Numbered from the stretch's first letter, positions 1-11,715 are shown. The stretch is DNA of 64,000 bases from Xanthomonas citri pv. mangiferaeindicae (GCA_002240395.1 CP016836.1:620001-684000); one strand, 5' to 3'. Notes: generated from the sequence alone by a model not told the origin. Made by a program: numbers and translations.

Positions 1-2600
<2,600 letters not shown>

Positions 2601-2751
2601 GGCGCACATGATCGCGGTGGCGACCGGGCGAACGGGTCGGCGGCTACAAGATCCACGATATGCGCCCACCGCGCGCCTGCTTCAACGGGCGCTGCAATGC
2701 GTGTTCAGCAGTGCCGCAGGATGCCCAAGGACTGCTGCGCAGTGGGTCCGC

Positions 2752-3480
2752 TCATCGCGTCCCACGCACCACGCCGGCGATCGCTCGCTGGATGCTGTCA
2801 CTGCGTGTCTCCCAGTCAGGGTGATCGCCATCGCTCTCGTGACCCGCCAGCGCCTGCATTGCGCCATCCAGGATCGTCTCGCGCGACAGGCCCAGTACGC
2901 ACAGCGCCACGGCGGCGAATGCATCGGCGAACAGTTCCGCAGCGCGCATGTCCGCATGGTCCGAACGTCGGATCGCTTGCTTGATTGCAGGTGGGACCAT
3001 CGCCTCGTGATCGATCGCGTGCCCGAGCTCGTGAAGAATCGCGAACCGCGTCGTCGTCGGCCCTTGCTCGATCACGTCCCGGGCGATGTTGATCCGCCCG
3101 TTCTCGATTCGAGTGCTACCACCGATTTCCACCACCAGGCGTTCGGACAGCGTGGTCAGCACGTCACCCAGCGCAGCGCGATCCTCAGGCGACACGGCAG
3201 CGAATACCGACAACCCGTCGATCGCCGAGCAGATCACACGCAGGTCGTCTTGCCATCGGTCGACCACATGCTGCGACCCGACCACTGCCTGCGCGATGGG
3301 CAGATAGTCGTCGACGATGTCGTCGATCGTTAGCGTGTCGTCGCAGAGCGTCTCGCGAAAGTAGTGGACGATATCGTCCAACGCGGCCTCGCCGACCACG
3401 CCTCCCTGGTAACGCACGTAGGCGGCCAGCGCATCGACGGCGGGCTGACGGGAATCGGGGGTGTCTTGTCGGCTGGGCAT
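2752..3480 (-). CDS. Orphan HExxH metalloprotease, ImmA/IrrE-like
   Basis: A 242-residue protein with a zinc-binding HELGHAIDHE motif (H150, E151, H154) and, about 30 residues on, AELFADAFA, where E182 could be the third ligand. HExxH followed by ExxAD.FA is the layout of the ImmA/IrrE (DUF955) proteases, which usually cleave an XRE-type repressor. No HTH partner gene lies beside it, and the N-terminal 140 residues resemble nothing I recognise. I chose the ATG at 3480 because GGAG sits 9 nt upstream; two further ATGs lie at 3489 and 3495. There is no signal peptide, so it is probably cytoplasmic. It sits just past the 3' end of tRNA-Lys, a common insertion spot for mobile elements. The protease class is fairly sure; family and substrate are inference. 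Confidence 0.75.
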   Translation of the reverse strand: MPSRQDTPDSRQPAVDALAAYVRYQGGVVGEAALDDIVHYFRETLCDDTLTIDDIVDDYLPIAQAVVGSQHVVDRWQDDLRVICSAIDGLSVFAAVSPEDRAALGDVLTTLSERLVVEIGGSTRIENGRINIARDVIEQGPTTTRFAILHELGHAIDHEAMVPPAIKQAIRRSDHADMRAAELFADAFAAVALCVLGLSRETILDGAMQALAGHESDGDHPDWETRSDSIQRAIAGVVRGTR

Positions 3481-3658
3481 CTTGGGCATCTCCATGGCAG
3501 GTGGAAACAGCCTGAGCGCAGGCGACAGCGGATACGATCGGACTCGAACTGATTCGGCCCTCGGTCGTTGTCCGATCTATGCGGCGTCGACAGCACGCAT
3601 CGCGTTGCGTACAGACGGCCAGAACGTTTCCAGAGCGCCGGAGATCTCATCGACGGAA

Positions 3659-3734
3659 TGGTGGGTCGTGATGGATTCGAACCATCGACCAGCGGATTAA
3701 AAGTCCGATGCTCTACCGACTGAGCTAACGACCC
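3659..3734 (-). tRNA. tRNA-Lys (anticodon TTT), CCA encoded
   Basis: On the minus strand the 5' acceptor arm GGGTCGT (3734-3728) pairs perfectly with ACGACCC (3669-3663). A discriminator A (3662) and an encoded CCA (3661-3659) follow. The D arm reads TAGCTCAGTCGGTAGAGCA, the 7-nt anticodon loop CTTTTAA carries TTT at 3701-3699, and the T loop is GTTCGAATC. The structure is complete and canonical. Confidence 0.97.
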
Positions 3735-3885
3735 ATCGACGGGCGGCGTACCACCCGGTCAGCGCCTCCTGGCCACCAGGGTGGCGGAGGATGCTTGCCG
3801 CCCTGTGGCGGCACCGGCACCAGGCCGGAGGCGCATTGTACCGGACAGGAGCCGCCGTCTGCAGCGGTGCGCCACCAGACGCACT

Positions 3886-4059
3886 CTAGGTGTGCGGACC
3901 GCCGACGAGCTCGCGCCCCTGATCGGTCAAGTCGATGTCGCCGTCTTCGGCCAGCACCGCATAGCCGGCACGCACGGCCCAGTCGGTCTCGGCCTCGGTG
4001 ATCGGCGTGGTGGCGTCGATATCGCGCAGGATCCGCAACTGATCGTCAGTCAGGGGCAT
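3886..4059 (-). CDS. Small acidic hypothetical protein (57 aa)
   Basis: Starting at the ATG at 4059 it encodes 57 residues beginning MPLTDDQLRILRDID and ending in GRELVGGPHT. It is acidic and predicted mostly helical, with no Cys, signal peptide or membrane segment. The composition looks like a folded soluble mini-protein (winged-helix-like pattern WAVRAGYAVLAEDGDIDLTDQGREL) rather than an out-of-frame translation. The frame extends upstream to 4116, but the extension is Arg-rich and unlikely. No strong Shine-Dalgarno was seen. I do not recognise a family. Confidence 0.5.
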   Translation of the reverse strand: MPLTDDQLRILRDIDATTPITEAETDWAVRAGYAVLAEDGDIDLTDQGRELVGGPHT

Positions 4060-4270
4060 CGGGGGTGTCCGCGTGTGGAGTTCATGCCCACGGTACGCAC
4101 GCGCCGTGACAGGCACGTCGCGGCGCCGCCTGGAGCGCGCGATCGCGCAGATGTGCCCGCGATGTCGCTAAGAGGGGCGCGATACGCGCGTATCGGCGAT
4201 GCCCGCATGCGATCGGGGACGGGATAGGCGCCGCCGACAGTCCCGCTGGCGGCCGTGAGAGAGCGTCGGC

Positions 4271-4951
4271 TCAGCCGTCGACGGTCGGCACGTAGTGCGT
4301 CGGATCAGGCGCGCCCGCGGCGGCGAAGCCATCGGCGCGCAGGCGGCAGGCATCGCAATGACCGCAGGCGCGGCCCTGCGCGTCGGCGCGGTAGCACGAC
4401 ACGGTCAGCCCGAAATCCACGCCCAGGCGCAGGCCCTCGCGGACAATGTCGGCCTTGCTCATGTGCTGCAGCGGTGCGTGGACGCGGATGCCAGCGCCCT
4501 CGACGCCAGCCTTGGTCGCCAGGTTCGCCAGCCGCTCGAACGCAGCGACGAACTCCGGCCGGCAGTCCGGATAGCCCGAGTAGTCGACCGCATTGACGCC
4601 GCAGAACAGGTCGGCCGCGCCGATCACCTCTGCCCAGCCCAGGGCCAGCGACAGCATGATCGTGTTGCGGGCCGGCACGTAGGTCACCGGGATGCCGGCA
4701 CTGCCGGCTTCGGGCACCTCGATATCGTCGGTCAGTGCCGAGCCACCGAATGCGCGCAAGTCGACGTCGACCGTCTTGTGCGCGACCGCGCCCAGAGCCG
4801 CGGCCACGCGCGCGGCGGCGTCGAGCTCGGAGGTATGCCGCTGCCCGTAGCGCACGCTCAACGCATGCACGGCGAAGCCCTGCTCGCGGGCAATGGCGAC
4901 GACGGCGGCGGAATCCATGCCCCCGGACAACAGGACGACGGCGTTTTTCAT
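4271..4951 (-). CDS. queC: 7-cyano-7-deazaguanine synthase QueC
   Basis: QueC converts 7-carboxy-7-deazaguanine to preQ0 with ATP and ammonia in queuosine synthesis. The 226-residue protein starts MKNAVVLLSGGMDS; the PP-loop SGGMDS covers residues 9-14. The C-terminal zinc site is seen as C186, C196, C199 and C202 (CYRADAQGRACGHCDAC). Length is normal for the family. The frame continues upstream of the ATG at 4951, but that part is non-coding in character. It lies 97 bp downstream of queE on the same strand, so the two probably share a transcript. queD and queF are not in the window. Confidence 0.96.
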   Translation of the reverse strand: MKNAVVLLSGGMDSAAVVAIAREQGFAVHALSVRYGQRHTSELDAAARVAAALGAVAHKTVDVDLRAFGGSALTDDIEVPEAGSAGIPVTYVPARNTIMLSLALGWAEVIGAADLFCGVNAVDYSGYPDCRPEFVAAFERLANLATKAGVEGAGIRVHAPLQHMSKADIVREGLRLGVDFGLTVSCYRADAQGRACGHCDACRLRADGFAAAGAPDPTHYVPTVDG

Positions 4952-5048
4952 GTTCGGATTTCGTGTTTCGTGTTGATCGAAGGCTAGCGCATCGGGCAAC
5001 CGCCGCGGCTGCGAATCGTCAATGCCCGTTGTGCTGTGCGGCTTTGGC

Positions 5049-5729
5049 TTACCGCCCGGGCTCGTCATTCCACAGCAGCTTGTGCAGTTGCATCTGGAAC
5101 TTGACCGGCAGGCGATCAGCGACGATCCAGTCGGCGAGATCGCGTGCTGAGATTTCGCCCTTGCTCGGTGAGAACAGCACATCGCAGCGCTGGTGCAGGC
5201 CCCGCTCGAGGACAAGATCGCGGGCCCATTCGTAGTCGGCGCGCGAGCAGATCACGCACTTGATCTGATCGTGCGCAGTCAGCAGCGCGAGGTTGTCCCA
5301 CAGATTGCGGTGCGCCTCGCCCGAGCCCGGCGTCTTGATGTCGACGACACGGCTCACGCGCGGGTCGACGTCGGAGACATCGAGCGCGCCCGAGGTTTCG
5401 AGCGAGACCTGGTAGCCGGCATCGCACAGCCGCTCGAGCAGGCCGATACAGCGCTTCTGCGCCAGCGGCTCGCCGCCGGTCACGCAGACATGCCGCACGC
5501 CCTGGCGCGCGACCTCGGCGAGGATCGCGTCGATCGTCCACCACTCACCGCCGTGGAAGGCGTAGGCGGTGTCGCAGTAGCCGCAGCGCAGCGGGCAGCC
5601 GGTCAGACGGACGAACACCGTGGGCCAGCCCGCGTCACGGGCCTCGCCCTGCAGCGACAGGAAGATCTCGGTGAGCTTGAGCCGGTCGGCCGCGGATGCG
5701 GCGACCGCATCGTGCGCGACGGCGGTCAT
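5049..5729 (-). CDS. queE: 7-carboxy-7-deazaguanine synthase QueE (radical SAM)
   Basis: QueE rearranges 6-carboxytetrahydropterin to 7-carboxy-7-deazaguanine using SAM and a [4Fe-4S] cluster. The radical SAM motif CPLRCGYC gives C45, C49 and C52 (CX3CX2C). Near the N-terminus LTEIFLSLQGE is the typical QueE opening, and VTGGEPL is the SAM-binding GGE motif. I start at the ATG at 5729, 4 nt after the cpoB stop, which suggests translational coupling to the tol-pal operon; the frame itself stays open 21 codons further upstream inside cpoB. Length 226 aa. Confidence 0.96.
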   Translation of the reverse strand: MTAVAHDAVAASAADRLKLTEIFLSLQGEARDAGWPTVFVRLTGCPLRCGYCDTAYAFHGGEWWTIDAILAEVARQGVRHVCVTGGEPLAQKRCIGLLERLCDAGYQVSLETSGALDVSDVDPRVSRVVDIKTPGSGEAHRNLWDNLALLTAHDQIKCVICSRADYEWARDLVLERGLHQRCDVLFSPSKGEISARDLADWIVADRLPVKFQMQLHKLLWNDEPGR

Positions 5730-5733
5730 CGGG

Positions 5734-6570
5734 TCAACGCAGGCGCGAGAGCTGGATCGCGCGCAGCCGGTCGGCTGCCGTGCGGGCCGCATCGGTGCCC
5801 GGATACTGTGCGCCGACCTCGGCCAGCGTGGCCTCGGCGGCGTCCAGATTCTTCAGCCCGTACTGCGACAGGCCGACCTTGAGCAGGGCGCCGGGCGCCT
5901 TGTCGCTGGTCGGATAGCGCTGCAGCAGCGCGCGGAACTGCTCCTCGGCCAAGGCGTAGTTCTGGGTGACGTAATAGCTCTCGCCCAGCCAGTACAGCGC
6001 ATTGGGCGCATAGCTGCCCTGCGGGTGCTGGGCCAGGAAAGCCTGGAACAAGGTCGCCGATTCGGCGTAGTCGCCATTGCGCAGCGCGGCGAACGCCTGC
6101 TCGTAAGCGCCGCGCTCGTCGGCCGGCGCCTGCGCCGTTGTCGGCGTGGCGGCGGGCGGCGGCGTGACCGCACCTTGTGGCGCCGGCGCGGGTGCGGACC
6201 CGACGGCCCCGCGTCCGAGCTCGGGTAGCTCCATGCCGCCGGCACCACCGGTGCCAGCTGCACCGCCTCCAGCGCCCTCGAGCCGGTTGAGCCGGCCGTC
6301 GATATCCAGGTACTGGCTACGGTTGCTGTTCTTGAGCTGTTCGTTCTGCTGCTGCAGCTCCTCGACCTGCGAACGCAGGGCGACGAGTTCCTGCCGCAGC
6401 TGGTTGACCTGGTTGAGCAGGTCCATGTTCGCGCTGGTATCTCCCGAGCGGGCCTCGAGCGCGGCGACACGGTCGGCCAGGCTCGCGCGCTGCGCGGACG
6501 CGGGCGCGGCGACCACGAGGGTCGCCGCGAACGCAACTGGGAGCACCAGCCATTGACGCATCGAAGGCAT
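5734..6570 (-). CDS. cpoB: Cell division coordinator CpoB (YbgF), periplasmic TPR protein
   Basis: CpoB links the Tol-Pal machine with peptidoglycan synthesis at the septum. The protein has a Sec signal peptide (MRQWLVLPVAFAATLVVAAPASA), then an N-terminal coiled coil rich in Leu/Gln (about residues 35-100, the trimerisation segment), a Gly/Pro/Ala linker, and a C-terminal TPR domain with the repeats YEQAFAALRNGDYAES, PNALYWLGESYY and YPTSDKAPGALLKVG. The ATG at 6570 overlaps the pal stop by one base (TGATG), so it is coupled to pal; a second ATG at 6561 is also possible. It is the last classical gene of the tol-pal operon. Confidence 0.94.
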   Translation of the reverse strand: MPSMRQWLVLPVAFAATLVVAAPASAQRASLADRVAALEARSGDTSANMDLLNQVNQLRQELVALRSQVEELQQQNEQLKNSNRSQYLDIDGRLNRLEGAGGGAAGTGGAGGMELPELGRGAVGSAPAPAPQGAVTPPPAATPTTAQAPADERGAYEQAFAALRNGDYAESATLFQAFLAQHPQGSYAPNALYWLGESYYVTQNYALAEEQFRALLQRYPTSDKAPGALLKVGLSQYGLKNLDAAEATLAEVGAQYPGTDAARTAADRLRAIQLSRLR

Positions 6571-7082
6571 CAGCGGGCGGTGTAGATGATCTCGACGCGA
6601 CGATTGCGGGCCCAGCAATCCTCGTTCGACTCAGTGCACACCGGACGCTCTTCGCCGTAGCTCACGACGGCCAGCTGGGCGGCCGAACCACCGTTGGCCT
6701 GCAGCGCCGAGGACACGCCATTGCCGCGGCGCTCGCCCAGGCCCTGGTTGTACTCGCGGCTACCGCGCTCGTCGGCGTGACCTTCGAGCGAGATGCGTGC
6801 CGAGCTGCGGTCGCGCAGGTACTTCGCGTGGCAGCTGACGATGGCCTGGAACTCCGGACGCAGCGAGTCCTGATCCAGATCGAAGTAGACCACGCGCTGG
6901 CGCAGGCAGGCATCGGTGTCCAGGTCGGCCGGCGTGTAGGCACCCGCGGTCGACGGGGTCGGCGCGACCGTGCCGGTGGACGGACCGGTGTCGACCGGCG
7001 CTTCTTCCTTCACCTTCTTGGAACACGCGACGGCGGCGGTGCAAAGCAGCGCGGCCAGCATCACACGGGTGGTCGTCTTCAT
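6570..7082 (-). CDS. pal: Peptidoglycan-associated lipoprotein Pal
   Basis: Pal is an outer membrane lipoprotein that binds peptidoglycan and TolB. The signal sequence ends in a lipobox with lipidated Cys20 (AVAC). A Pro/Thr-rich linker follows, and then the OmpA-like peptidoglycan-binding domain with VYFDLDQDSLRPEF, EGHADERGSREYN and the final RRVEIIYTAR. Full length at 170 aa. It ends one base into cpoB and begins 66 bp downstream of the tolB stop. Confidence 0.97.
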   Translation of the reverse strand: MKTTTRVMLAALLCTAAVACSKKVKEEAPVDTGPSTGTVAPTPSTAGAYTPADLDTDACLRQRVVYFDLDQDSLRPEFQAIVSCHAKYLRDRSSARISLEGHADERGSREYNQGLGERRGNGVSSALQANGGSAAQLAVVSYGEERPVCTESNEDCWARNRRVEIIYTAR

Positions 7083-7148
7083 CTCGTCGATCCTTGGTTA
7101 TGTCGAATCAGGGCAGTGAGTATTGTTGTTAAGGACGTGCAGGCAGCG

Positions 7149-8471
7149 TCAGCGCTGTTCCCGGAACGGACCCCATGCCGGTTCGCGCACATCACCATCG
7201 GCGAGGACGAGGCGCTGGCGTACCCGGCCATCCGAAGAGACCGCGTACAGCACACCCCTACGCCCCTCGCGCGCCGCGTACAGGACCATGCCGGCGTTCG
7301 GAGCGAAACTCGGCGATTCGTCGAGCGATCCGGGCGACAGCGTGGACCAGCGGGGCGACCCCAGGCTGCGATCCAGCAGTGCAATACGGTACACGTTGCC
7401 CGACCCTTGCGCCACGACGATTTTCTTGCCATCGAAAGAAACCGACGGGTCGGCGTTGTAGCTGCCCTCGAAGGTCACCCGGGTGGCGTTGCCGCCGCTC
7501 GCCGGCGCCTGATAGACCTGCGGCCGGCCGCCCCGGTCGGAGATGAAGTACAGGCTGGCACCATCGGGCGCCCAGACCGGCGAAGTGTCGATCGCGAAGT
7601 GGTTGGTCACCTGGGTCAGCGCCTTGCTGCCCAGGTCCATCACGTAGATCTCGGGGTTGCCGCTGCGCGAGAGCGACAGCGCCAGACGCCGGCCATCGGG
7701 CGAGAACGCCGGGGCGCCGTTGATACCCCGGAAGCTGGAGACCAGCTCCCGGCCGCCGGTCGAAATGTCCTGGATATAGATCGCAGAATTGCCGCGCTCG
7801 AAGCTCACATAGGCGATGCGGCGGCCGTCCGGGCTCCAGGCCGGCGAGAGCAGCGGCTCGTTGGAGCGCACGACCGTCTGCGGGTTGTGACCGTCGGAAT
7901 CGGCAACGACCAGCGCATAGCGGGCGTTCTGCCCCAAGCCGGTCTGGGTCACGTAGGCGATCCGGGTCCAGAACGCGCCGCGCACCCCGGTGATCTTCTC
8001 GTAGATCGCATCGGCCATCTGGTGGGCGACGTCGCGCATCGCATTGGCGCGGGCGGTCATCGCCAGGCCGAGCATGCGCTCTTGCTTGGCGACGTCGAAC
8101 AGCTCGTACTCGACCCGGTAGCCACCGCCGCCGGCGTCGACGACCCGGCCCACGACCAGGAAGTCCTGGCGCAGCGCACGCCACGTCGGGTACTGGACTT
8201 CACTGCCGCGGGTCGGACGCTCGACGATGTCGCGGTCGGGCAGCGTGCGGAACTGCCCGGAGCGGTCGAGGTCGGCGCGGATCACCGCGGCCACGTCGGT
8301 GTCGGGCGCGGTGCCACTGCCCTGGTAGGGCATGGGGACGACCGCGATCGGCATCGCCTGCGCGCTGCCGCCGGTGATATCGATCTCCAGCCCCTGCTGC
8401 TGCGCACTGGCCATCATCGGCAGCGCAAGCGCGAACAGGGCGATCAGACAACGGATCAGGATGGGTTTCAT
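7149..8471 (-). CDS. tolB: Tol-Pal translocation protein TolB
   Basis: TolB is the periplasmic beta-propeller that shuttles between Pal and TolA. It starts at the ATG at 8471 with a clear signal peptide (MKPILIRCLIALFALALPMMASA). The N-terminal alpha/beta domain (about residues 25-160) carries the TolA-box end, and six propeller repeats follow with the WSPDGRRIAYVS / FSPDGRRLALS / WAPDGASLYFIS signatures. At 440 aa it is normal length. The 80-bp gap to the TolA-domain gene upstream lies within the same operon. Confidence 0.97.
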   Translation of the reverse strand: MKPILIRCLIALFALALPMMASAQQQGLEIDITGGSAQAMPIAVVPMPYQGSGTAPDTDVAAVIRADLDRSGQFRTLPDRDIVERPTRGSEVQYPTWRALRQDFLVVGRVVDAGGGGYRVEYELFDVAKQERMLGLAMTARANAMRDVAHQMADAIYEKITGVRGAFWTRIAYVTQTGLGQNARYALVVADSDGHNPQTVVRSNEPLLSPAWSPDGRRIAYVSFERGNSAIYIQDISTGGRELVSSFRGINGAPAFSPDGRRLALSLSRSGNPEIYVMDLGSKALTQVTNHFAIDTSPVWAPDGASLYFISDRGGRPQVYQAPASGGNATRVTFEGSYNADPSVSFDGKKIVVAQGSGNVYRIALLDRSLGSPRWSTLSPGSLDESPSFAPNAGMVLYAAREGRRGVLYAVSSDGRVRQRLVLADGDVREPAWGPFREQR

Positions 8472-8551
8472 CGGCCTACCGGACATGGAAATGGAGAGAG
8501 ACCCGCGCAGCTTGGCCGCTGCACGGCGCAACAGGATGAATCCGGGCGCAA

Positions 8552-8926
8552 TCATGGCGCGCCGCTGGTGAAGGTGATGACGAGCTGGCGCTCGAACACC
8601 CGCTCGAACCCCGCGTACGGCAATGGGGAGGCCCGGTACACCGCCTCGAGCAAGGATTGCCGGGCGGTTGCATCGAATCCGCACTCGAGCACGGGCTCGA
8701 CCGACACCACGTCACCGCCGGGCAACTGCCGGACCAGTACCCGGCAGCGCACATCCTCGGCGATGTCGGGCTTGCGCCACTGGCTCTGCACGGCCTGATG
8801 CAGCGCCATCCGATAGCGAGTCTCGAGCGCGTCGTCAGCGCGGCCGGCGCCCGGTGTCACCAAGCCGCACAGCGCCAGCACGCCCGCTACGAAGGCCGCC
8901 CTGGCCGTCGAAACCGCAGCCGGCAT
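8552..8926 (-). CDS. Secreted stand-alone copy of the TolA C-terminal domain
   Basis: A 124-residue protein with a Sec signal peptide (MPAAVSTARAAFVAGVLALCGLVTPGAGRA), then one domain that aligns end to end with the last 90 residues of TolA encoded just upstream. Shared blocks are QxxWRKPD/RNWRRPD, QLPGGDVVSVE/QLPGGEVISVE, two matching Cys positions, and PLPYAGFERVFERQL/PLPYAGFESVFNRRL. It has neither the TolA membrane anchor nor the long helical domain II, so it is probably free in the periplasm. The start lies 3 nt past the tolA stop, so it is translated within the tol operon. Its function is unknown; it could compete with or modulate TolA for TolB/Pal binding (inference). Confidence 0.85.
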   Translation of the reverse strand: MPAAVSTARAAFVAGVLALCGLVTPGAGRADDALETRYRMALHQAVQSQWRKPDIAEDVRCRVLVRQLPGGDVVSVEPVLECGFDATARQSLLEAVYRASPLPYAGFERVFERQLVITFTSGAP

Positions 8927-8929
8927 CGG

Positions 8930-9928
8930 TCAGTCCTGCGCGGTGAAGTTGAAGTTGAGCCGGCGGTTGAAGACCGATTCGAAGCCGGCGTACGGCAGCG
9001 GTTCGGCGGCACGCACGGCAGCTTCGACCGAGCGCCGCCCCTGGGCGTCGTACGGGCACGATGGATCGAACTCGACGCTGATCACCTCGCCGCCCGGCAA
9101 CTGGGTGATGTACAGGCGACAGCGCTGGCCCAACTGGACATTGTCGGGCCGGCGCCAGTTGCGACGCACGGCTTCCTGGATCGCCGCCGCGTACTTGGCG
9201 GCCAGGCCGCTGTCGCCGTCGGGACGGCCGGGCGGCGGGCTCGCCGCCGACGACGCTGCGGACGCGGCCGCACGCTCGGCCGCCTGACGCGCCTCCCGGT
9301 CGGCGATCTGCTTGAGCCGCTGTTCGGCCAGGCGCGCCTCGCGCTGGGCCTTTTCGCGCTCGGCGCGCAGCTTCTCCAGTTCCTGACGGGCAAGCCGGCG
9401 CTTCTCTTCGGCTTCCTGCTGCTTCTGCTGTTCGGCCAGCTCGATCTGCGCCTGCCGGCGCTTCTCTTCCTGCTCTCGTTCACGCGCCTCGGCAGCCTGC
9501 GCTTCGCGACGCACGGCATCCTGGGACACGGTGTCGGGCTTGGGCACGACTTCCTGCGGGGCCGGCTGGCGGGGCTCGACCGCATCCTCCGGACGCGGTT
9601 CGGGCAGCGGCTGCGGCGGCGCGGCGACCGGTTCGGGCTCCGGTTCGGGCAGCGGCTCGACCACAGGTTCGGGCGTGGGCTCTTGCGCCGGCTCCGGTTC
9701 GGGCACGGGCTCGGCGACCGGCTCGGGGCGACTGGCAAGCGCGCGCCGGTCGGCCGCGCTCAGCGCGTTGGGGTCGATGACGTCCGCAGAGACCGGCGAG
9801 CCAGCGGCCGAGGTCGGGCGCGACGACGCGCTCCACAGCGCGCCGAGCAGGATCAGCCCGAACAGCAGCACGTGGACCAGGATCGCCAGTCCGACTGCGA
9901 TCGCGTCGTCGGAGCGCGATTCACGCAT
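8930..9928 (-). CDS. tolA: Cell envelope integrity protein TolA
   Basis: TolA is the inner membrane protein that spans the periplasm and transmits proton-motive energy to TolB/Pal. It has one N-terminal membrane segment (about residues 10-33, AVGLAILVHVLLFGLILLGA), a Pro/Glu repeat region (about 65-120, PEPVAEPVPEPEPAQEPTPE), a long Arg/Glu/Gln/Ala coiled coil (about 130-225), and the compact C-terminal domain with two Cys. 332 aa. Its ATG at 9928 directly abuts the tolR stop. The Pro-Glu region resembles the TonB spacer. Confidence 0.95.
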   Translation of the reverse strand: MRESRSDDAIAVGLAILVHVLLFGLILLGALWSASSRPTSAAGSPVSADVIDPNALSAADRRALASRPEPVAEPVPEPEPAQEPTPEPVVEPLPEPEPEPVAAPPQPLPEPRPEDAVEPRQPAPQEVVPKPDTVSQDAVRREAQAAEAREREQEEKRRQAQIELAEQQKQQEAEEKRRLARQELEKLRAEREKAQREARLAEQRLKQIADREARQAAERAAASAASSAASPPPGRPDGDSGLAAKYAAAIQEAVRRNWRRPDNVQLGQRCRLYITQLPGGEVISVEFDPSCPYDAQGRRSVEAAVRAAEPLPYAGFESVFNRRLNFNFTAQD

Positions 9929-10366
<438 letters not shown>

Positions 10367-10417
10367 GGTGGGGTCCGGGTTCGTGGACGGTCCAGCGACC
10401 GCCCGGCGCGGCTGGGA

Positions 10418-11215
10418 TCAGTCGGCGCCGGTCTGACGTTCGAGGATCGAGGAGAACTCGTCGGAGAAGGCCTCATAGCGCGTGGCGATGCGCTCGACCT
10501 TGGTCGCGAAGCGGTTGTAGGCCCACACCGCCGGGATCGCCGCGAACAGGCCCATCGCGGTCGCGATCAGCGCCTCGGAGATACCCGGCGCGACGGTGGC
10601 GATGGTGGCTTCTTTGACGCTGGCCAGGCCGTGGAACGAGATCATGATGCCCCACACCGTGCCCAGCAGGCCGACATATGGCGCGATCGAGCCGACGTTG
10701 GCGAGGAATTCCAGGTTGCGCTCCAGGCCGTCGAGTTCGCGGGCACCGGCCACGCGCATGCCGCGCTGCGCGCCTTCGAGCTGGGTGCGGCTGTCGATGC
10801 CGCGCCGCTGGCGCTGGCGCGAATACTCGCGGTAGCCGGCCTCGAAGATCGCCTCCAGACCTTCGATCTCACGGCTGCGTTCGGTCGCCGAACTGTAGAG
10901 CTTGCCGATCTCGGCGCCCGACCAGAAGCGTTCCTCGAAGCGGTCGGCCTCCTTCTCGGCGCGGTCGAGCATGCGCTTCTTGCGGAAGATGATGACCCAC
11001 GAGGAGATCGACGCCAGCAACAGCAGCAGCATCACCAACTGGACCGGGATCGAGGCATGCACGATCAGGTCGAGGATGCTCAGGTCGTTGGGCAGCGGCG
11101 CGGTCGCGGCGGCAGCCGCACCGGTGTTCGCCAGATCGGCGGCGCTGGCGGCCGCCTCCTCGGGCAGCGCCTGCACCTGGGTGGCGGACTGCAACAGCAC
11201 GGGCATGGGGCTCAT
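10418..11215 (-). CDS. tolQ: Tol proton channel subunit TolQ (ExbB family)
   Basis: TolQ is the multi-spanning partner of TolR. The sequence shows three membrane segments: IPVQLVMLLLLLASISSWVIIF, then IAPYVGLLGTVWGIMISF, then ISEALIATAMGLFAAIPAVWAYN, with the MotA/TolQ/ExbB signature in the second and third. The 265-residue protein has an unusual Ala/Ser-rich extension of about 40 residues before the first helix (EEAAASAADLANTGAAAAATAP), longer than in E. coli. It lies 6 bp after ybgC, so it is in the same operon. Confidence 0.96.
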   Translation of the reverse strand: MSPMPVLLQSATQVQALPEEAAASAADLANTGAAAAATAPLPNDLSILDLIVHASIPVQLVMLLLLLASISSWVIIFRKKRMLDRAEKEADRFEERFWSGAEIGKLYSSATERSREIEGLEAIFEAGYREYSRQRQRRGIDSRTQLEGAQRGMRVAGARELDGLERNLEFLANVGSIAPYVGLLGTVWGIMISFHGLASVKEATIATVAPGISEALIATAMGLFAAIPAVWAYNRFATKVERIATRYEAFSDEFSSILERQTGAD

Positions 11216-11221
11216 CCAGGA

Positions 11222-11671
11222 TTACTCCGCTGACGTTTCGAGTGACTTGAGTTGGGTGTACAGCGCATCGGGCAGCGCGCGCGGACGGAAATCGGCCGTG
11301 CCCAGCGCCGCCACGCGCACCTCGGCATCGACCAGCAGCACGCCGTCCCGGCGGATCCGCTGGACGAACACCGCGCTCGCGCGTCGGCACTCACGCAGCA
11401 CCACCTCGACCTCCAGCGCATCGTCGAGGCGTGCGGGGCTGCGGAAATCGATCCGCATCGCGCGCACCGCGAACAACGTGCCGTGCGCCTCCTGCAACGT
11501 GCTCTGGCCATGGCCGTGGGCACGTAACCATTCGCTGCGTGCGCGCTCCATGAAGGCGACGTACTGCGCGTGATAGACGACACCGCCGGCGTCGGTATCT
11601 TCCCAGTAGACGCGTGTCGGCCAACTGAATGCAGGCGAACCGGAATCTGGCATTGGTGATGGGGCGCTCAT
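11222..11671 (-). CDS. ybgC: Acyl-CoA thioesterase YbgC (4HBT hot-dog fold)
   Basis: A cytoplasmic hot-dog thioesterase that heads tol-pal operons in many proteobacteria. The 4-hydroxybenzoyl-CoA thioesterase signature YWEDTDAGGVVYHAQYVAFMERARSEW includes the catalytic Asp. 149 aa from the ATG at 11671; an ATG at 11653 would give a more standard N-terminus. It follows ruvB by 44 bp and precedes tolQ by 6 bp. Confidence 0.94.
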   Translation of the reverse strand: MSAPSPMPDSGSPAFSWPTRVYWEDTDAGGVVYHAQYVAFMERARSEWLRAHGHGQSTLQEAHGTLFAVRAMRIDFRSPARLDDALEVEVVLRECRRASAVFVQRIRRDGVLLVDAEVRVAALGTADFRPRALPDALYTQLKSLETSAE

Positions 11672-11715
11672 TGGGTTGGCTGATGGTTGGTGGCGTGCGG
11701 AGGGCGCGCGGGCAC

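Noticed and set aside
3796..3813. TGCCGCC-CTGT-GGCGGCA hairpin near tRNA-Lys as terminator
   Set aside because: No T run and no clear transcript ending there; short GC hairpins are frequent in this genome.
4952..5048. preQ1 riboswitch ahead of queC
   Set aside because: No preQ1 pseudoknot-like sequence was seen; queC appears to be read from the queE transcript.
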